Positions 43,416 through 51,992 of a stretch of DNA of 64,000 nt are shown one piece after another. Both the position numbers and the translations under genes were made by a program. Source of the stretch: Glycomyces tritici (GTDB taxonomy: Bacteria; Actinomycetota; Actinomycetes; Mycobacteriales; Micromonosporaceae); assembly GCF_030403505.1 (NCBI RefSeq), contig NZ_JAUEMJ010000011.1, positions 62,001-126,000 of the forward strand. Direction: 5' to 3'. A model generated the notes under the pieces. That model had not been told where the DNA came from. It worked only from the letters and a program-made list of their open reading frames with translations, and did no database searches. Each line of letters starts with the position of its first letter. Within the stretch, counting starts at the first letter, position 1.

Positions 43416-44663
43416 ATGCCCATGCCCACCCGCACCGCATCCCCCGAGACCGCCGGCGCGCACCCACCGGTGCCGCGGCGAGTGCTCATCGCTCTGTGCG
43501 CCACTCAGATCACCAGCTGGGGCGTGCTCTTCTACGCCCTCCCGGTTCTGCTCGGCGACATCACCGCCGACACCGGCTGGTCGACGGCCGCCGTCATGGG
43601 CGCCTTCTCCGCCGGGCTCGCCGCCTCCGCCCTCGCCGGAATCGGCGTCGGACACCTCCTGGACCGCCGAGGTCCCCGCCCCGTCATGACCGCAGGCTCG
43701 ATACTCGCCGCACTCGCGCTCGTCGGCATCGCGACCGCGCCGAACCTGTGGACGTTCACCGCCGCATGGATCCTCGCCGGCATCGCCCAGGCCGCCGTCC
43801 TCTACAAGCCCGCGTTCGCCGCCATCACCACCTGGTACGGCCCCAGACGCGTCCAGGCCCTGACCGTCCTCACCCTCGCCGGCGGCCTCGCCAGCACCGT
43901 CTACGCACCCTTCACCGCCTACCTCGCCGGGCACTTCGACTGGCGCGGCGTCTACCTCGTCCTCGCCGCGATCCTCGCAGTCCTCACCGTCCCCGCCCAC
44001 GCCATCGCCCTCAACCCGCCATGGCCCCAGGCTCCTGCCGAAACCGGCGGCAACGTGGCCACCACACTGGACCGCCGCGAGATCATCACCTCGCCGACGT
44101 TCATCGCCCTGGCCGCCGCAATCGCGCTGGCCGCGTTCGCGATGAGCACCTCGAACCTCTATCTCGTCCCGCTCATGACCGAGCGCGGCACGGACACCGC
44201 CACCGCCGCGTGGGTCCTGGGCATCTGCGGTGCCGGACAGCTCCTCGGCCGTATCGCTTACGCGCCCATCGCGATACGCACCGGCCCGACCGTCCGCGCG
44301 GTCGCCATCCTCGCCATCGGCGCAGCGACCACCCTCGCCACCGCGCTCATCGCCGGGCCCCTCGGCCTGGTCTTCGCCACGGTCGTCCTGCTCGGCGCCG
44401 CGCGCGGCGCCTTCACCCTGCTCGACGCCACCGCGATCACCGATCGCTGGGGCCCGCACGGCTACGGCACCCTCCACGGCATCCTCTCCGCGCCCGCCAC
44501 CATCGCCATCGCCCTCAGCCCCTGGGCCGGAGCCCACCTCGCGAACTGGACCGGCGGCACCCCGCAGATGTTCACCCTCCTCGCCGCGGTCACCGCCCTA
44601 GCAGCCGTCATCATCCTGGTGGAACGCATCGCGAAGCGGCCCCTGAAGGTTCGTGCGCGGTGA
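43416..44663 (+). CDS. MFS transporter
   Basis: A 415-residue major facilitator with twelve hydrophobic segments and the loop 2-3 motif GHLLDRRGPRP. The N-terminus reads RRVLIALCATQITSWGVLFYALPVLL, as in oxalate/formate- or CynX-like actinobacterial MFS proteins, so it may carry an organic anion or a small drug; the substrate is not determined. It stands alone. Confidence 0.88.
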   Translation: MPMPTRTASPETAGAHPPVPRRVLIALCATQITSWGVLFYALPVLLGDITADTGWSTAAVMGAFSAGLAASALAGIGVGHLLDRRGPRPVMTAGSILAALALVGIATAPNLWTFTAAWILAGIAQAAVLYKPAFAAITTWYGPRRVQALTVLTLAGGLASTVYAPFTAYLAGHFDWRGVYLVLAAILAVLTVPAHAIALNPPWPQAPAETGGNVATTLDRREIITSPTFIALAAAIALAAFAMSTSNLYLVPLMTERGTDTATAAWVLGICGAGQLLGRIAYAPIAIRTGPTVRAVAILAIGAATTLATALIAGPLGLVFATVVLLGAARGAFTLLDATAITDRWGPHGYGTLHGILSAPATIAIALSPWAGAHLANWTGGTPQMFTLLAAVTALAAVIILVERIAKRPLKVRAR

Positions 44664-44805
44664 AGTGACCGTTCCGCCGCCCGCACTTCGAAGGCGCCCG
44701 GGCCGCAGACCAGTCCACCGGCGGCGAAGGGTCGCGAACCCGCGGGCGCTCGCCGGACTGACCTGTCCCTCGGAACCGAGTCTCGTTGCGATACAACCAA
44801 ACCAG

Positions 44806-44834
44806 TTGAGGGCTCCCGCCGGTGTGGCTAGAGT
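44806..44834 (+). promoter_or_regulatory. Promoter of the nucleotidyltransferase gene
   Basis: -35 TTGAGG (44806-44811) and -10 TAGAGT (44829-44834) with a 17-base spacer, giving a short leader that contains AAGGAG before ATG 44879. Confidence 0.65.
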
Positions 44835-44878
44835 CGGGCGTCATTGCGCGATGACGCGGCCGACAAGGAGATGTGGGT

Positions 44879-45724
44879 ATGGGACAACGATCCGCGGACC
44901 AAGTGATGGAAGCGATCGTCGCGGCGCTCGCACAGGTTCCGGGTGTCGCAGCGGTGACGCTGGGGGGTTCACGTTCGACCGGCACGGCGCACGCGAACTC
45001 GGATATCGACATAGGGCTCTACTACTCACGCACCGCGGCACCCGGTTTCGACCGCCTGCTCGAGTGCGCGGCGAGGTTGGACGACCGCGGCCGACCGGAC
45101 GGCCATGGGGACTACGGCCAGTGGGGGCCGTGGATCAACGGCGGGATCTGGCTTCGCGTGGGCGGGTTCAAGACCGACCTGCTCCTGCGGGAGATCGAGC
45201 ACGTGGACGACCATGTCCGCCAGTGCGCAGAGGGTCGTCCCCAGATCCACTACCAGCCCGGCCATCCCCACGGCTTCTCCACTGCCATCTATGCCGGCGA
45301 GGTCAGCCGGAACGTGCCGTTGCACGATCCCGACGGCGTGCTCCCGCGATTGCGGGCCCAGGTCGACCCCTATCCGGAGCGACTGGCGGCGGCGCTGGTG
45401 GGGAAGTTCGGATGGGAGGCGCAGTTCGCCTTGGAGACGGCCGGCTCCGCGGCGGACCGGGGCGACCTCCACTACGTCGCCGGCTGCGCGTTCCGGGCGG
45501 TGGCCAGCCTGAACCAGGTCCTCTTCGCCGCGAACCGTCGCTTCATGCTCAACGAGAAAGGCGCCACGAGGATCGTCGAGACCTTCGCGCACGCGCCCGA
45601 GGACTACCCGAACCGAGTGAACGAGGCGCTCGGACTGCTCGCTCCCGATCCCGCGGCACTGCGAGCGGTGCTGGATCGGCTCGCACGGCTGCGAGACGAG
45701 GTCCTCATCGCGATCGACGCCTGA
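44879..45724 (+). CDS. Nucleotidyltransferase-fold protein
   Basis: A 281-residue protein with the NTase signature GGSRSTGTAHANSDIDIG: GS-x(n)-DxD with metal-binding aspartates. The remainder is alpha-helical and resembles DUF4037-like and aminoglycoside-nucleotidyltransferase-like proteins. It probably transfers a nucleotide to an unknown acceptor. AAGGAG supports ATG 44879 over GTG 44873. It is expressed from its own promoter. Confidence 0.75.
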   Translation: MGQRSADQVMEAIVAALAQVPGVAAVTLGGSRSTGTAHANSDIDIGLYYSRTAAPGFDRLLECAARLDDRGRPDGHGDYGQWGPWINGGIWLRVGGFKTDLLLREIEHVDDHVRQCAEGRPQIHYQPGHPHGFSTAIYAGEVSRNVPLHDPDGVLPRLRAQVDPYPERLAAALVGKFGWEAQFALETAGSAADRGDLHYVAGCAFRAVASLNQVLFAANRRFMLNEKGATRIVETFAHAPEDYPNRVNEALGLLAPDPAALRAVLDRLARLRDEVLIAIDA

Positions 45725-46076
45725 GCGAGCGACCTCCAGCAGCGTTGCGCGGCTTGCGGGCCCGAGCGAGAACCCCCCCGATCGGCGACGTCGTCGCGAT
45801 CGCAGGCGGCGTCGACCGCGTCCGGGCACGCAGCCGCCCCGGCAACGCGGCGAGGGCCGCATGGGCCGGGTAGCGGGCTTCCGGATTCACAGGACAGGCC
45901 CTAGGACCGCGGCGAGGACGAGCCGCGGGCGCGGTGGTCGACACTGGATAGTGTGATCACCGGACACCGCAGGCCGCGGAATCCGGGAGACCGGAGTCGG
46001 CCCCGCGCGTCCACTGCGACCGGTCCGATCGTCCGGGACCGGCGACACGAGACGACCGATGCGAGATTGCTGCGCC
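45725..46076. other. Region upstream of the SARP gene
   Basis: About 350 bases without a supported gene. A short dyad ACACT-GGAT-AGTGT is at 45941-45954, overlapping GTGATCAC at 45953-45960; these could be regulatory sites for the SARP gene. No clear promoter hexamers were found. Confidence 0.4.
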
Positions 46077-48932
46077 ATGACAGAGACGATGCGAATCGGC
46101 CTGCTCGGCCCGTTCCAGGTCACCGCCGAGGGCCTGCCGAAGACCGTCGCCGGGGGAAGGCAGCGGGCGGTCCTCGCCGCCCTCGCCCTGTCCGCGGGGA
46201 AACCCGTGCGCAGCAGCACCCTCGCCGCGCTCGTCTGGGGCGAGGACGCCCCGCCCGCCCGGCACCGCCTGCACGCGGTCGTCAACCGCCTGCGCCAGGC
46301 GATCGGCGCCGAAGCCCTCCGCGCCGCGCCCGGCGAGTACACGCTGGTCCTCGACCCCGATGCGGTCGACGTCCACCGATTCCGTTCCCTGGCAGCCGAA
46401 TCCAAGCACGCCGAGGGAGCCGCCGAACTGGCCCTGCTCGACCGGGCCCTGGGCCTGTGGCGCGGCGACCCGCTGATCGACATCGACGCCGAACGACTCG
46501 TGGCCGCGCACGCCCCCGCCCTGTTCGAGGAGCGGCTGCGCGCCCTCGAGCGGCGCGCCGACCTGATGCTGGAGGAGGGCGGCCACGCCGAGCTGGTCGC
46601 CGAGCTCAGCGAGCTCACCACCGCGCACCCGCTGCGCGAGTTCCTGTGGTCCCGGCTGATGCTCGCCCTGCACCGGTCAGGCCGACAGGCCGAGGCCCTC
46701 GCCGCCTACCAGCGCGTCCGGACCCTGCTGGCCGACCGGCTCGGCGTCGACCCCGGGGAGGAGCTGCAGCGGGTCCACCGCACGGTGCTGCGGCCCCTGA
46801 GCGGGCCGCCGCCCGAGCCCGCCGCGACCCGGCCCGCCGCGCTCCTCGCCGTCCCCGCTCCCCGGCAGCTGGCCATCGACACCCCCGGGTTCACCGGACG
46901 CGCCGACAGTCTGACGGAGCTCGACCGGCTCCTCGACGCGGACGAGGCAGGCGGCGCACCGGTCACCATCGCGGTGATCAGCGGCCCCGCCGGTGTCGGC
47001 AAGACCACCCTGGCCGTGCACTGGGCGCACCGGGTCGCCGACCGCTTCCCCGACGGGCAGCTCCATCTGAACCTCTCCGGACGCGGGACGAGCGGATCCT
47101 CGACCGCCGACGCCGCGCTCATGACCGTGCTCCTGTCCCTCGGCACGCCGCCGCAGCGCATCCCGCCGGACACCGAGGGACGGTCCGCGGCGCTGCGCAC
47201 CGCGCTGTCGGGCCGGCGCGTGCTGATGCTGCTCGACAACGCCCGGGACGCCGACCAGGTGCGCCCGCTCCTGCCCGGCTCCGGCAGCCTCGTCCTGGCC
47301 ACCAGCCGCAACCGGCTGCGGAGCCTGCGCCGGCACGAGGGCGCCCGGCTGCTGGAGCTCGACCCGTTCACGCCCGCCGAGTCGGCCGCGCTCCTGCGCC
47401 GCGTCCTCGGCTCCGCGACGGTGTCCGACCATCCCGGCGCGATCGCCGAGCTCACCGGCCTGTGCGGGCACCTGCCGCTGGCCGTGGCGCTGGCCGCCGA
47501 ACGGGTCCGCAACACCGGGATCGCGCTGCCGGTCCTGGTCGAGGAGGCCCGGGACGACCGCGCGCGCCTGGACGCGCTCGACGACGGGGCCGACGACGTC
47601 CGCAAGGTCTTCTCGTGGTCGTACCGGGCCCTGCCCCCGCAGGCCGCCATGATGTTCCGGACGCTCAGCGCCGCCCCGGGACCTGATATCGGCGCCTCGG
47701 CCGCGGCGGCGCTGACCGGTACCGCCCCGCCGGTCGCGCTCCGCCTCCTGGAGTCGCTTGTGGACCACAATCTGCTGCGCCGCCACCGTCCGGGCCGGTA
47801 CGAACTGCACGACCTGCTGCGGGTCTACGCCGCCGAACTCGGCGCGGCGATCGACGGTGAGCAGCGGCGAACGCAGGCCTTGGCCCGGGTGCTCGACTGG
47901 TACATCGCGACCGGTCTCGACGCCTGGTCGCATGTGCAGCCGACGTCGATGGGCCCCGGTCTGGAGACGCCCCGGACCGAGGTCGCCCCGCTCGTCTTCG
48001 CCGACGCACCGTCTGCGCTGGACTGGTTCGAGACCGAACAGGACAATCTGATCGCGGCGGTGGGCGCGGCGGAGAGCGCCGGCCTGGACCGCGCCTGCTG
48101 GCGGCTGGTGCATCTCCTGTGGGCGCACCTGGACCGCTGCCGGGCCTGGCCGGAGATCGCCTCGCTCGGCGCGATCGGGCTGGGGGCGGCGCGGCGCGCG
48201 GGCGACGGCTACGGCGAGGCCGAGATGCTCACCATGGGGGCCAGCCTGCGGCACCTCGGGCGCTTCGACGAGGCGATCGCCTCACAGGAGCGGGCACTGG
48301 TCATCTACCGCGAGCAGGAGAGCCTCAGCGGCCAGGCCACAGTGCTCAACAACCTGGGCATGATCTTCCGCAGCATGGGCCGCCACGAGGAGGCGATCGA
48401 GCACCTGCGGCGCTGCGTCGCGCTCGACGAGCGGACCGGCGAGCCGGGCGACCTGGCGGTGTCGCTGCTGAACCTGGCCCAGTCCTATATCGAGGGGGGA
48501 CGGGCGCCCGAGGCGATCGAGACGGCCGGGCGATCGCTGGAGCTCCTGCGCGAGTTGGCGCATCGGCGGGGCCAGGGCAGGGCGATGGAGACGATCGGAC
48601 TCGCCCACGGGCAGATAGGCGAACACGGGGTCGCGGCTTCGTGGCTGCGGCGGGCGTCCGAGGTGTTCGCGGGCATCGGGGACCGCTGGCACCAGTCGGG
48701 GAGCCTCACCGGTCTCGGCCGCGCGCTGCGGGCCGACGGCCGCGCCGACGAGGCCGATGCCGTACTGGAGCAGGCGCTGGAACTCGCCGTCACGCTCGAT
48801 GATCCTCGGGCCGAGGAGATCCGCCGCCTGCTGGCGGACCGGGACGGCGCTGCCGCGCCCGAACCGCGCCGGGGGGACGCCGCAGCGCACGCAGGCGAGA
48901 CGCCCGGCGACCACGTCGCCGGGCGCTCTTGA
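46077..48932 (+). CDS. AfsR/SARP-family regulator with NB-ARC and TPR domains
   Basis: A 951-residue regulator. The OmpR-like winged helix (about 1-90; MRIGLLGPFQVTAEG) and BTAD domain (about 95-245) form the SARP part. The NB-ARC ATPase follows, with Walker A GPAGVGKTT near residue 305 and Walker B RVLMLLDNA near 380. TPR repeats fill about 650-940. SARPs bind direct heptamer repeats at 11-bp spacing and recruit RNA polymerase. Exactly such an array lies about 600 bases beyond its stop, in the promoter of the SVRITG gene. The start is ATG 46077 or the upstream ATG 46059. It is not adjacent to a secondary-metabolite cluster. Confidence 0.9.
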   Translation: MTETMRIGLLGPFQVTAEGLPKTVAGGRQRAVLAALALSAGKPVRSSTLAALVWGEDAPPARHRLHAVVNRLRQAIGAEALRAAPGEYTLVLDPDAVDVHRFRSLAAESKHAEGAAELALLDRALGLWRGDPLIDIDAERLVAAHAPALFEERLRALERRADLMLEEGGHAELVAELSELTTAHPLREFLWSRLMLALHRSGRQAEALAAYQRVRTLLADRLGVDPGEELQRVHRTVLRPLSGPPPEPAATRPAALLAVPAPRQLAIDTPGFTGRADSLTELDRLLDADEAGGAPVTIAVISGPAGVGKTTLAVHWAHRVADRFPDGQLHLNLSGRGTSGSSTADAALMTVLLSLGTPPQRIPPDTEGRSAALRTALSGRRVLMLLDNARDADQVRPLLPGSGSLVLATSRNRLRSLRRHEGARLLELDPFTPAESAALLRRVLGSATVSDHPGAIAELTGLCGHLPLAVALAAERVRNTGIALPVLVEEARDDRARLDALDDGADDVRKVFSWSYRALPPQAAMMFRTLSAAPGPDIGASAAAALTGTAPPVALRLLESLVDHNLLRRHRPGRYELHDLLRVYAAELGAAIDGEQRRTQALARVLDWYIATGLDAWSHVQPTSMGPGLETPRTEVAPLVFADAPSALDWFETEQDNLIAAVGAAESAGLDRACWRLVHLLWAHLDRCRAWPEIASLGAIGLGAARRAGDGYGEAEMLTMGASLRHLGRFDEAIASQERALVIYREQESLSGQATVLNNLGMIFRSMGRHEEAIEHLRRCVALDERTGEPGDLAVSLLNLAQSYIEGGRAPEAIETAGRSLELLRELAHRRGQGRAMETIGLAHGQIGEHGVAASWLRRASEVFAGIGDRWHQSGSLTGLGRALRADGRADEADAVLEQALELAVTLDDPRAEEIRRLLADRDGAAAPEPRRGDAAAHAGETPGDHVAGRS
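48901..48925 (+). terminator. Hairpin overlapping the SARP stop codon region
   Basis: CGCCCGGCGA (48901-48910) pairs with TCGCCGGGCG (48916-48925) around CCACG, followed by CTCTT and the stop. A stable terminator-like hairpin inside the last codons of the SARP gene. Confidence 0.55.
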
Positions 48933-48968
48933 GCGCATCGCCCGCTCGGCCGCGAGCGGGCGATGCGC
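48933..48968. terminator. Second terminator hairpin between convergent genes
   Basis: A perfect 15-bp stem, GCGCATCGCCCGCTC (48933-48947) with 48954-48968, loop of 6. It separates the SARP gene from the convergent SVRITG gene and can serve both directions. Confidence 0.75.
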
Positions 48969-49032
48969 CCCCTTACGTTCGATTCCTTGGCGCGTCCGAG
49001 GCGAACGCCTCGGGCGCCGACGGGTTCGAGCC

Positions 49033-49500
49033 CTACATGTCCCGGTTGTCGGCAGCCTCGGTCGGCAGCTGGCGGTAAGGCGGGGTGAAGGCCGACGGCC
49101 GCTCGCCCTGGATGTTGTTGTCAGGGTCCACGCTCATGTCGCGGTTGTCCAGGTCGAAGCCCGTGATGCGGACGCTGAAGTCGCGGTTGTCGGGGGTGGT
49201 GGGTCCGGTGATGCGGACGCTGAACTCGCGGTTGTCGGGGTCGATCTTCCGCAGGTCCTCCCCGGTGATGCGGACGCTCTGGTCCCTCCCTGTGATGCGG
49301 ACGCTGAAGTCACGGTTGTCGACATCGCCGCCGGTGATGCGGACGCTGGCGTACGGCGGGAGGAACGGGTTGGGGACGTCGCCGGCCGCCTGGGCGGGGA
49401 CGGCGAAAGCGGCCACGGCGAGCCCGGCGAGCGAGCAGGCGGCGGCGGTGCGGGCGAGGGCTGCGGTGGTACGCCGGAGCGGCGTGGTCTTCTGAGTCAT
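49033..49500 (-). CDS. Secreted SVRITG/DNRDF repeat protein
   Basis: A 155-residue exported protein, not matching any family known to me. The signal peptide ends around residue 38 (VPAQA-AG). The mature part contains SVRITG at residues 52, 66, 75, 94 and 109, and DNRDF, DNREF or DNRDM at 61, 89, 104, 118 and 151; the protein ends on DNRDM. The repeats are DNA-level repeats too (antisense of GTGATGCGGACGCTG). The alternation of strand-forming SVRI and turn-forming TG/DNRD suggests a small beta-solenoid or beta-roll. There is no cysteine in the mature part. It lies between two NB-ARC/TPR regulators and has a SARP-type promoter. ATG 49500 is leaderless. Confidence 0.75.
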   Translation of the reverse strand: MTQKTTPLRRTTAALARTAAACSLAGLAVAAFAVPAQAAGDVPNPFLPPYASVRITGGDVDNRDFSVRITGRDQSVRITGEDLRKIDPDNREFSVRITGPTTPDNRDFSVRITGFDLDNRDMSVDPDNNIQGERPSAFTPPYRQLPTEAADNRDM

Positions 49501-49506
49501 GGCCCC

Positions 49507-49572
49507 ACCGTATGGACGGGCGCTCACGTGCGGCTCACATCGTGCGCACTCCCGGCTCACGCCCCGCTCACG
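49507..49572 (-). promoter_or_regulatory. SARP-type promoter: five heptamers at 11-bp spacing plus -10
   Basis: On the plus strand the heptamers GCTCACG, GCTCACA, GCGCACT, GCTCACG and GCTCACG begin at 49522, 49533, 49544, 49555 and 49566, so each is 11 bp from the next. Read toward the minus-strand gene, the last repeat ends 9 bases before -10 TACGGT (49512-49507), which lies 6 bases before ATG 49500. SARP activators bind this kind of array. No -35 hexamer is present. Confidence 0.8.
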
Positions 49573-49695
49573 CGGGTGCACAGGACAGGTCGGTCATCGA
49601 CTGGAGGCCGACAGAGAGATGGCAGGCGATCATCCGCACCGAGCGCACGCGTAGCCGGTCCGCTGTCGGTGCTCGGACTCGTTTACGGGTTGCCC

Positions 49696-49701
49696 TATCA
49701 T
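49696..49701 (+). promoter_or_regulatory. -10 element, leaderless start of the XRE/NB-ARC gene
   Basis: TATCAT ends 6 bases before ATG 49708; the hexamer TCGGAC 17 bases upstream is a weak -35. Confidence 0.5.
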
Positions 49702-49707
49702 TGCGGC

Positions 49708-51930
49708 ATGGCCGACCGAGCGTCCGACGCCCGCGTCAACCTGCGGCCTTTGCGGCTTCGGGCGATGATGACGCAAGAAGAACTCGCCCTCAAGTCGGGC
49801 CTGGGAACGCGCACGATCAGGGACATCGAGACCGGGAAGGTGCGGCCGCAACCGCGAACCCTGCGGCTGCTGATCGAGGCGCTGAATCTGGACGAGGACG
49901 GTCAAGCCCTGCTGACCGGGGCGTCGGATCAGGATGCGGCAGCGTCCCGGAACGTCCCCCCGGTGACACTTCCCTCTGGCACCACGGTCTTCACCGGCAG
50001 AAGCGAACTCCTGGCCAGGCTCGACCGATCGGCCGAGGCGGGAACGTCCCGGCTCACCGTCCTGACCGGGGTCGGCGGCATCGGCAAGACGATGCTCGCC
50101 CTGCACTGGGGCCACCGGTCGACCGAGCGGTTCCCCGGCGGAGAGATCTACATCGACCTGCGCGGTTTCAGCTCGAGCGGGGCCGTGATGGAACCGGCTG
50201 AAGCAGCGCGTCAACTGCTCGGTTCCGTAGGGGTGGAACCGCTCCGGATTCCAGCCGACACCGACGCCCTGTTCACGCTCTACCGCAGCATCATCGGCAG
50301 CGAGTGCCGCCTGCTGGTGCTGGACAACGCGCGAGACGCCGCCCAGGTGCGGCCGCTGCTGCCGAACTCCCCCCAGGTGCACACGGTCGTCATCAGCCGC
50401 AATCAACTCGTCGGACTCGCGGCCTCGCACGGGGCCAAGATCATCGAGATCGGGGCGTTCGACCGGACCGAAGCGGCCGCCTTGCTCGAACGGCAGTTGG
50501 GCAAGGCGCGCCTCGCCGCCCAGCCGGCGTCGGTGGAGCGGATCCTGACCGCGTGCGCAGGTCTGCCGCTGGCGCTCGCCATCATCGGCGCCAAAGCCTC
50601 GACCCGGTCCGACCATGCCCTGAGCGCCATCGCCGACGAGCTGGACGCCGCACGGCTGGACGCCCTCGCGGTCGACGAGGCCTCGGTGGACCTCCGGGCG
50701 GTGTTCTCCTGGTCCTACCAGGAGCTGGACGCCGAGACCGCACGCACGTTCCGCCTGCTCGGATTGCACCCCGGCCCCTCGATATCAATATCCGCTGTGG
50801 CCGCCCTGGTCGGCATGTCGGCGTCGCACGCCCGCACGCACCTGGACCGCCTGTGCCGCGTGAACCTGCTCAACGAACCGGCCCCGGGGCGGTATGTCCT
50901 TCACGACCTGCTCCGCGCCTATGCCGCAGAGCTCGCGACGTCCGAGGAGAGCGCCGAAGAGCACCGGCGGGCCACCCTCCGCATGATCGACCACTATGTA
51001 CTGACATCGCGCGATGCCGCTTTGCGGCTGAATCCGAGTCGGCGCACGCTCGCGCCGACACCGCCGACCTCCATCGAGCCGGAGCACATCGAGGACTCCG
51101 GGGCCGCAGTGGCATGGTTCCGCGCCGAATACCAGTCGATCCGCCAGATCGCCGAGCACGCCGCCGCGGCGGGACTCCACGCGCACACCTGCCATCTCGC
51201 CTGGAACCTCCGGGACTTCCTGTACCAGCAGGGGCATTGGCAGTTCATGGCGAGCATCCACTCGGCGGCGTTGGAGGCCGCCGAGGCCCTGGAAGATCGG
51301 TCGATGACCGCGTACGCCCACCGCAATATCGGCGTCGCGCTCACCCGGCTGCGCCGGTTCGACGCGGCTGAAGCCCATCTGCTCGACTCGCTCGCGCTGT
51401 CTCTGGAACTCGGGGACCATGAAGGGACGGGAACGACAGAGGTGTACCTCGCCTCGCTCGCGGAGGCCGACGGCCGGTTCGACGCGGCGCTCGAGCATGC
51501 GCGGAGCGCCCTCCGATCGGCGGGCAACGAACGCGGGAAGGCGATGGCCTTCAACGCACTCGCCTGGACGTCCATACTCGTGGGTGCCTACGCCGATGCC
51601 ATCGAGTACGGCCGTCAGGCACTCGAGATCTGGGAGAAGGCCGGCAGCCAGGCGGGCACCGCCAACATTCTGGCCAACCTCGGCCGGGCCCACCACGGGC
51701 TCAACCGGCTCGACGAGGCGCTGGAGCATCTCCGGCGATCGCTCGCCGTCGCGGTGGAGCTGGGGAGCCGGTACTTGGAGGCCGAGGTCCTCGCCGTGAT
51801 CGGGGAAGTCCACCACGACGGCGGCCGTCCTGACGAAGCCCGCGAAGCCTGGCGCGACGCCGAAGCGATATACCGCGCCCTCGGCCATCCTGAGGCGGAA
51901 AGTCTCAGCGCGAAACTCGCGACCGCATAG
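49708..51930 (+). CDS. XRE-type regulator with NB-ARC and TPR domains
   Basis: A 740-residue STAND protein. The N-terminal helix-turn-helix is of the XRE type (about 10-70; MTQEELALKSGLGTRTIRDI). The NB-ARC domain has Walker A GVGGIGKTM near residue 121 and Walker B CRLLVLDNARD near 200. TPR repeats occupy about 480-735. It shares the ATPase-TPR architecture with the SARP gene but has a different DNA-binding head. It is divergent from the SVRITG gene across 207 bases and so could also act on that promoter. Confidence 0.9.
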   Translation: MADRASDARVNLRPLRLRAMMTQEELALKSGLGTRTIRDIETGKVRPQPRTLRLLIEALNLDEDGQALLTGASDQDAAASRNVPPVTLPSGTTVFTGRSELLARLDRSAEAGTSRLTVLTGVGGIGKTMLALHWGHRSTERFPGGEIYIDLRGFSSSGAVMEPAEAARQLLGSVGVEPLRIPADTDALFTLYRSIIGSECRLLVLDNARDAAQVRPLLPNSPQVHTVVISRNQLVGLAASHGAKIIEIGAFDRTEAAALLERQLGKARLAAQPASVERILTACAGLPLALAIIGAKASTRSDHALSAIADELDAARLDALAVDEASVDLRAVFSWSYQELDAETARTFRLLGLHPGPSISISAVAALVGMSASHARTHLDRLCRVNLLNEPAPGRYVLHDLLRAYAAELATSEESAEEHRRATLRMIDHYVLTSRDAALRLNPSRRTLAPTPPTSIEPEHIEDSGAAVAWFRAEYQSIRQIAEHAAAAGLHAHTCHLAWNLRDFLYQQGHWQFMASIHSAALEAAEALEDRSMTAYAHRNIGVALTRLRRFDAAEAHLLDSLALSLELGDHEGTGTTEVYLASLAEADGRFDAALEHARSALRSAGNERGKAMAFNALAWTSILVGAYADAIEYGRQALEIWEKAGSQAGTANILANLGRAHHGLNRLDEALEHLRRSLAVAVELGSRYLEAEVLAVIGEVHHDGGRPDEAREAWRDAEAIYRALGHPEAESLSAKLATA

Positions 51931-51992
51931 GCCGGGGCGACCAGCCGGCCGCCTTGACCTCATGCAGTGGGCCGGGCACGCCGCCGACGCAG

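Noticed and set aside
45725..45950. Short minus-strand frame downstream of the nucleotidyltransferase
   Set aside because: Arg/Ala-rich filler without start signals or family pattern.
48970..49035. tRNA-like GGTTCGAG sequences around 49020 and GTTCGATTCC near 48980
   Set aside because: No acceptor, D or anticodon stems can be folded around them.
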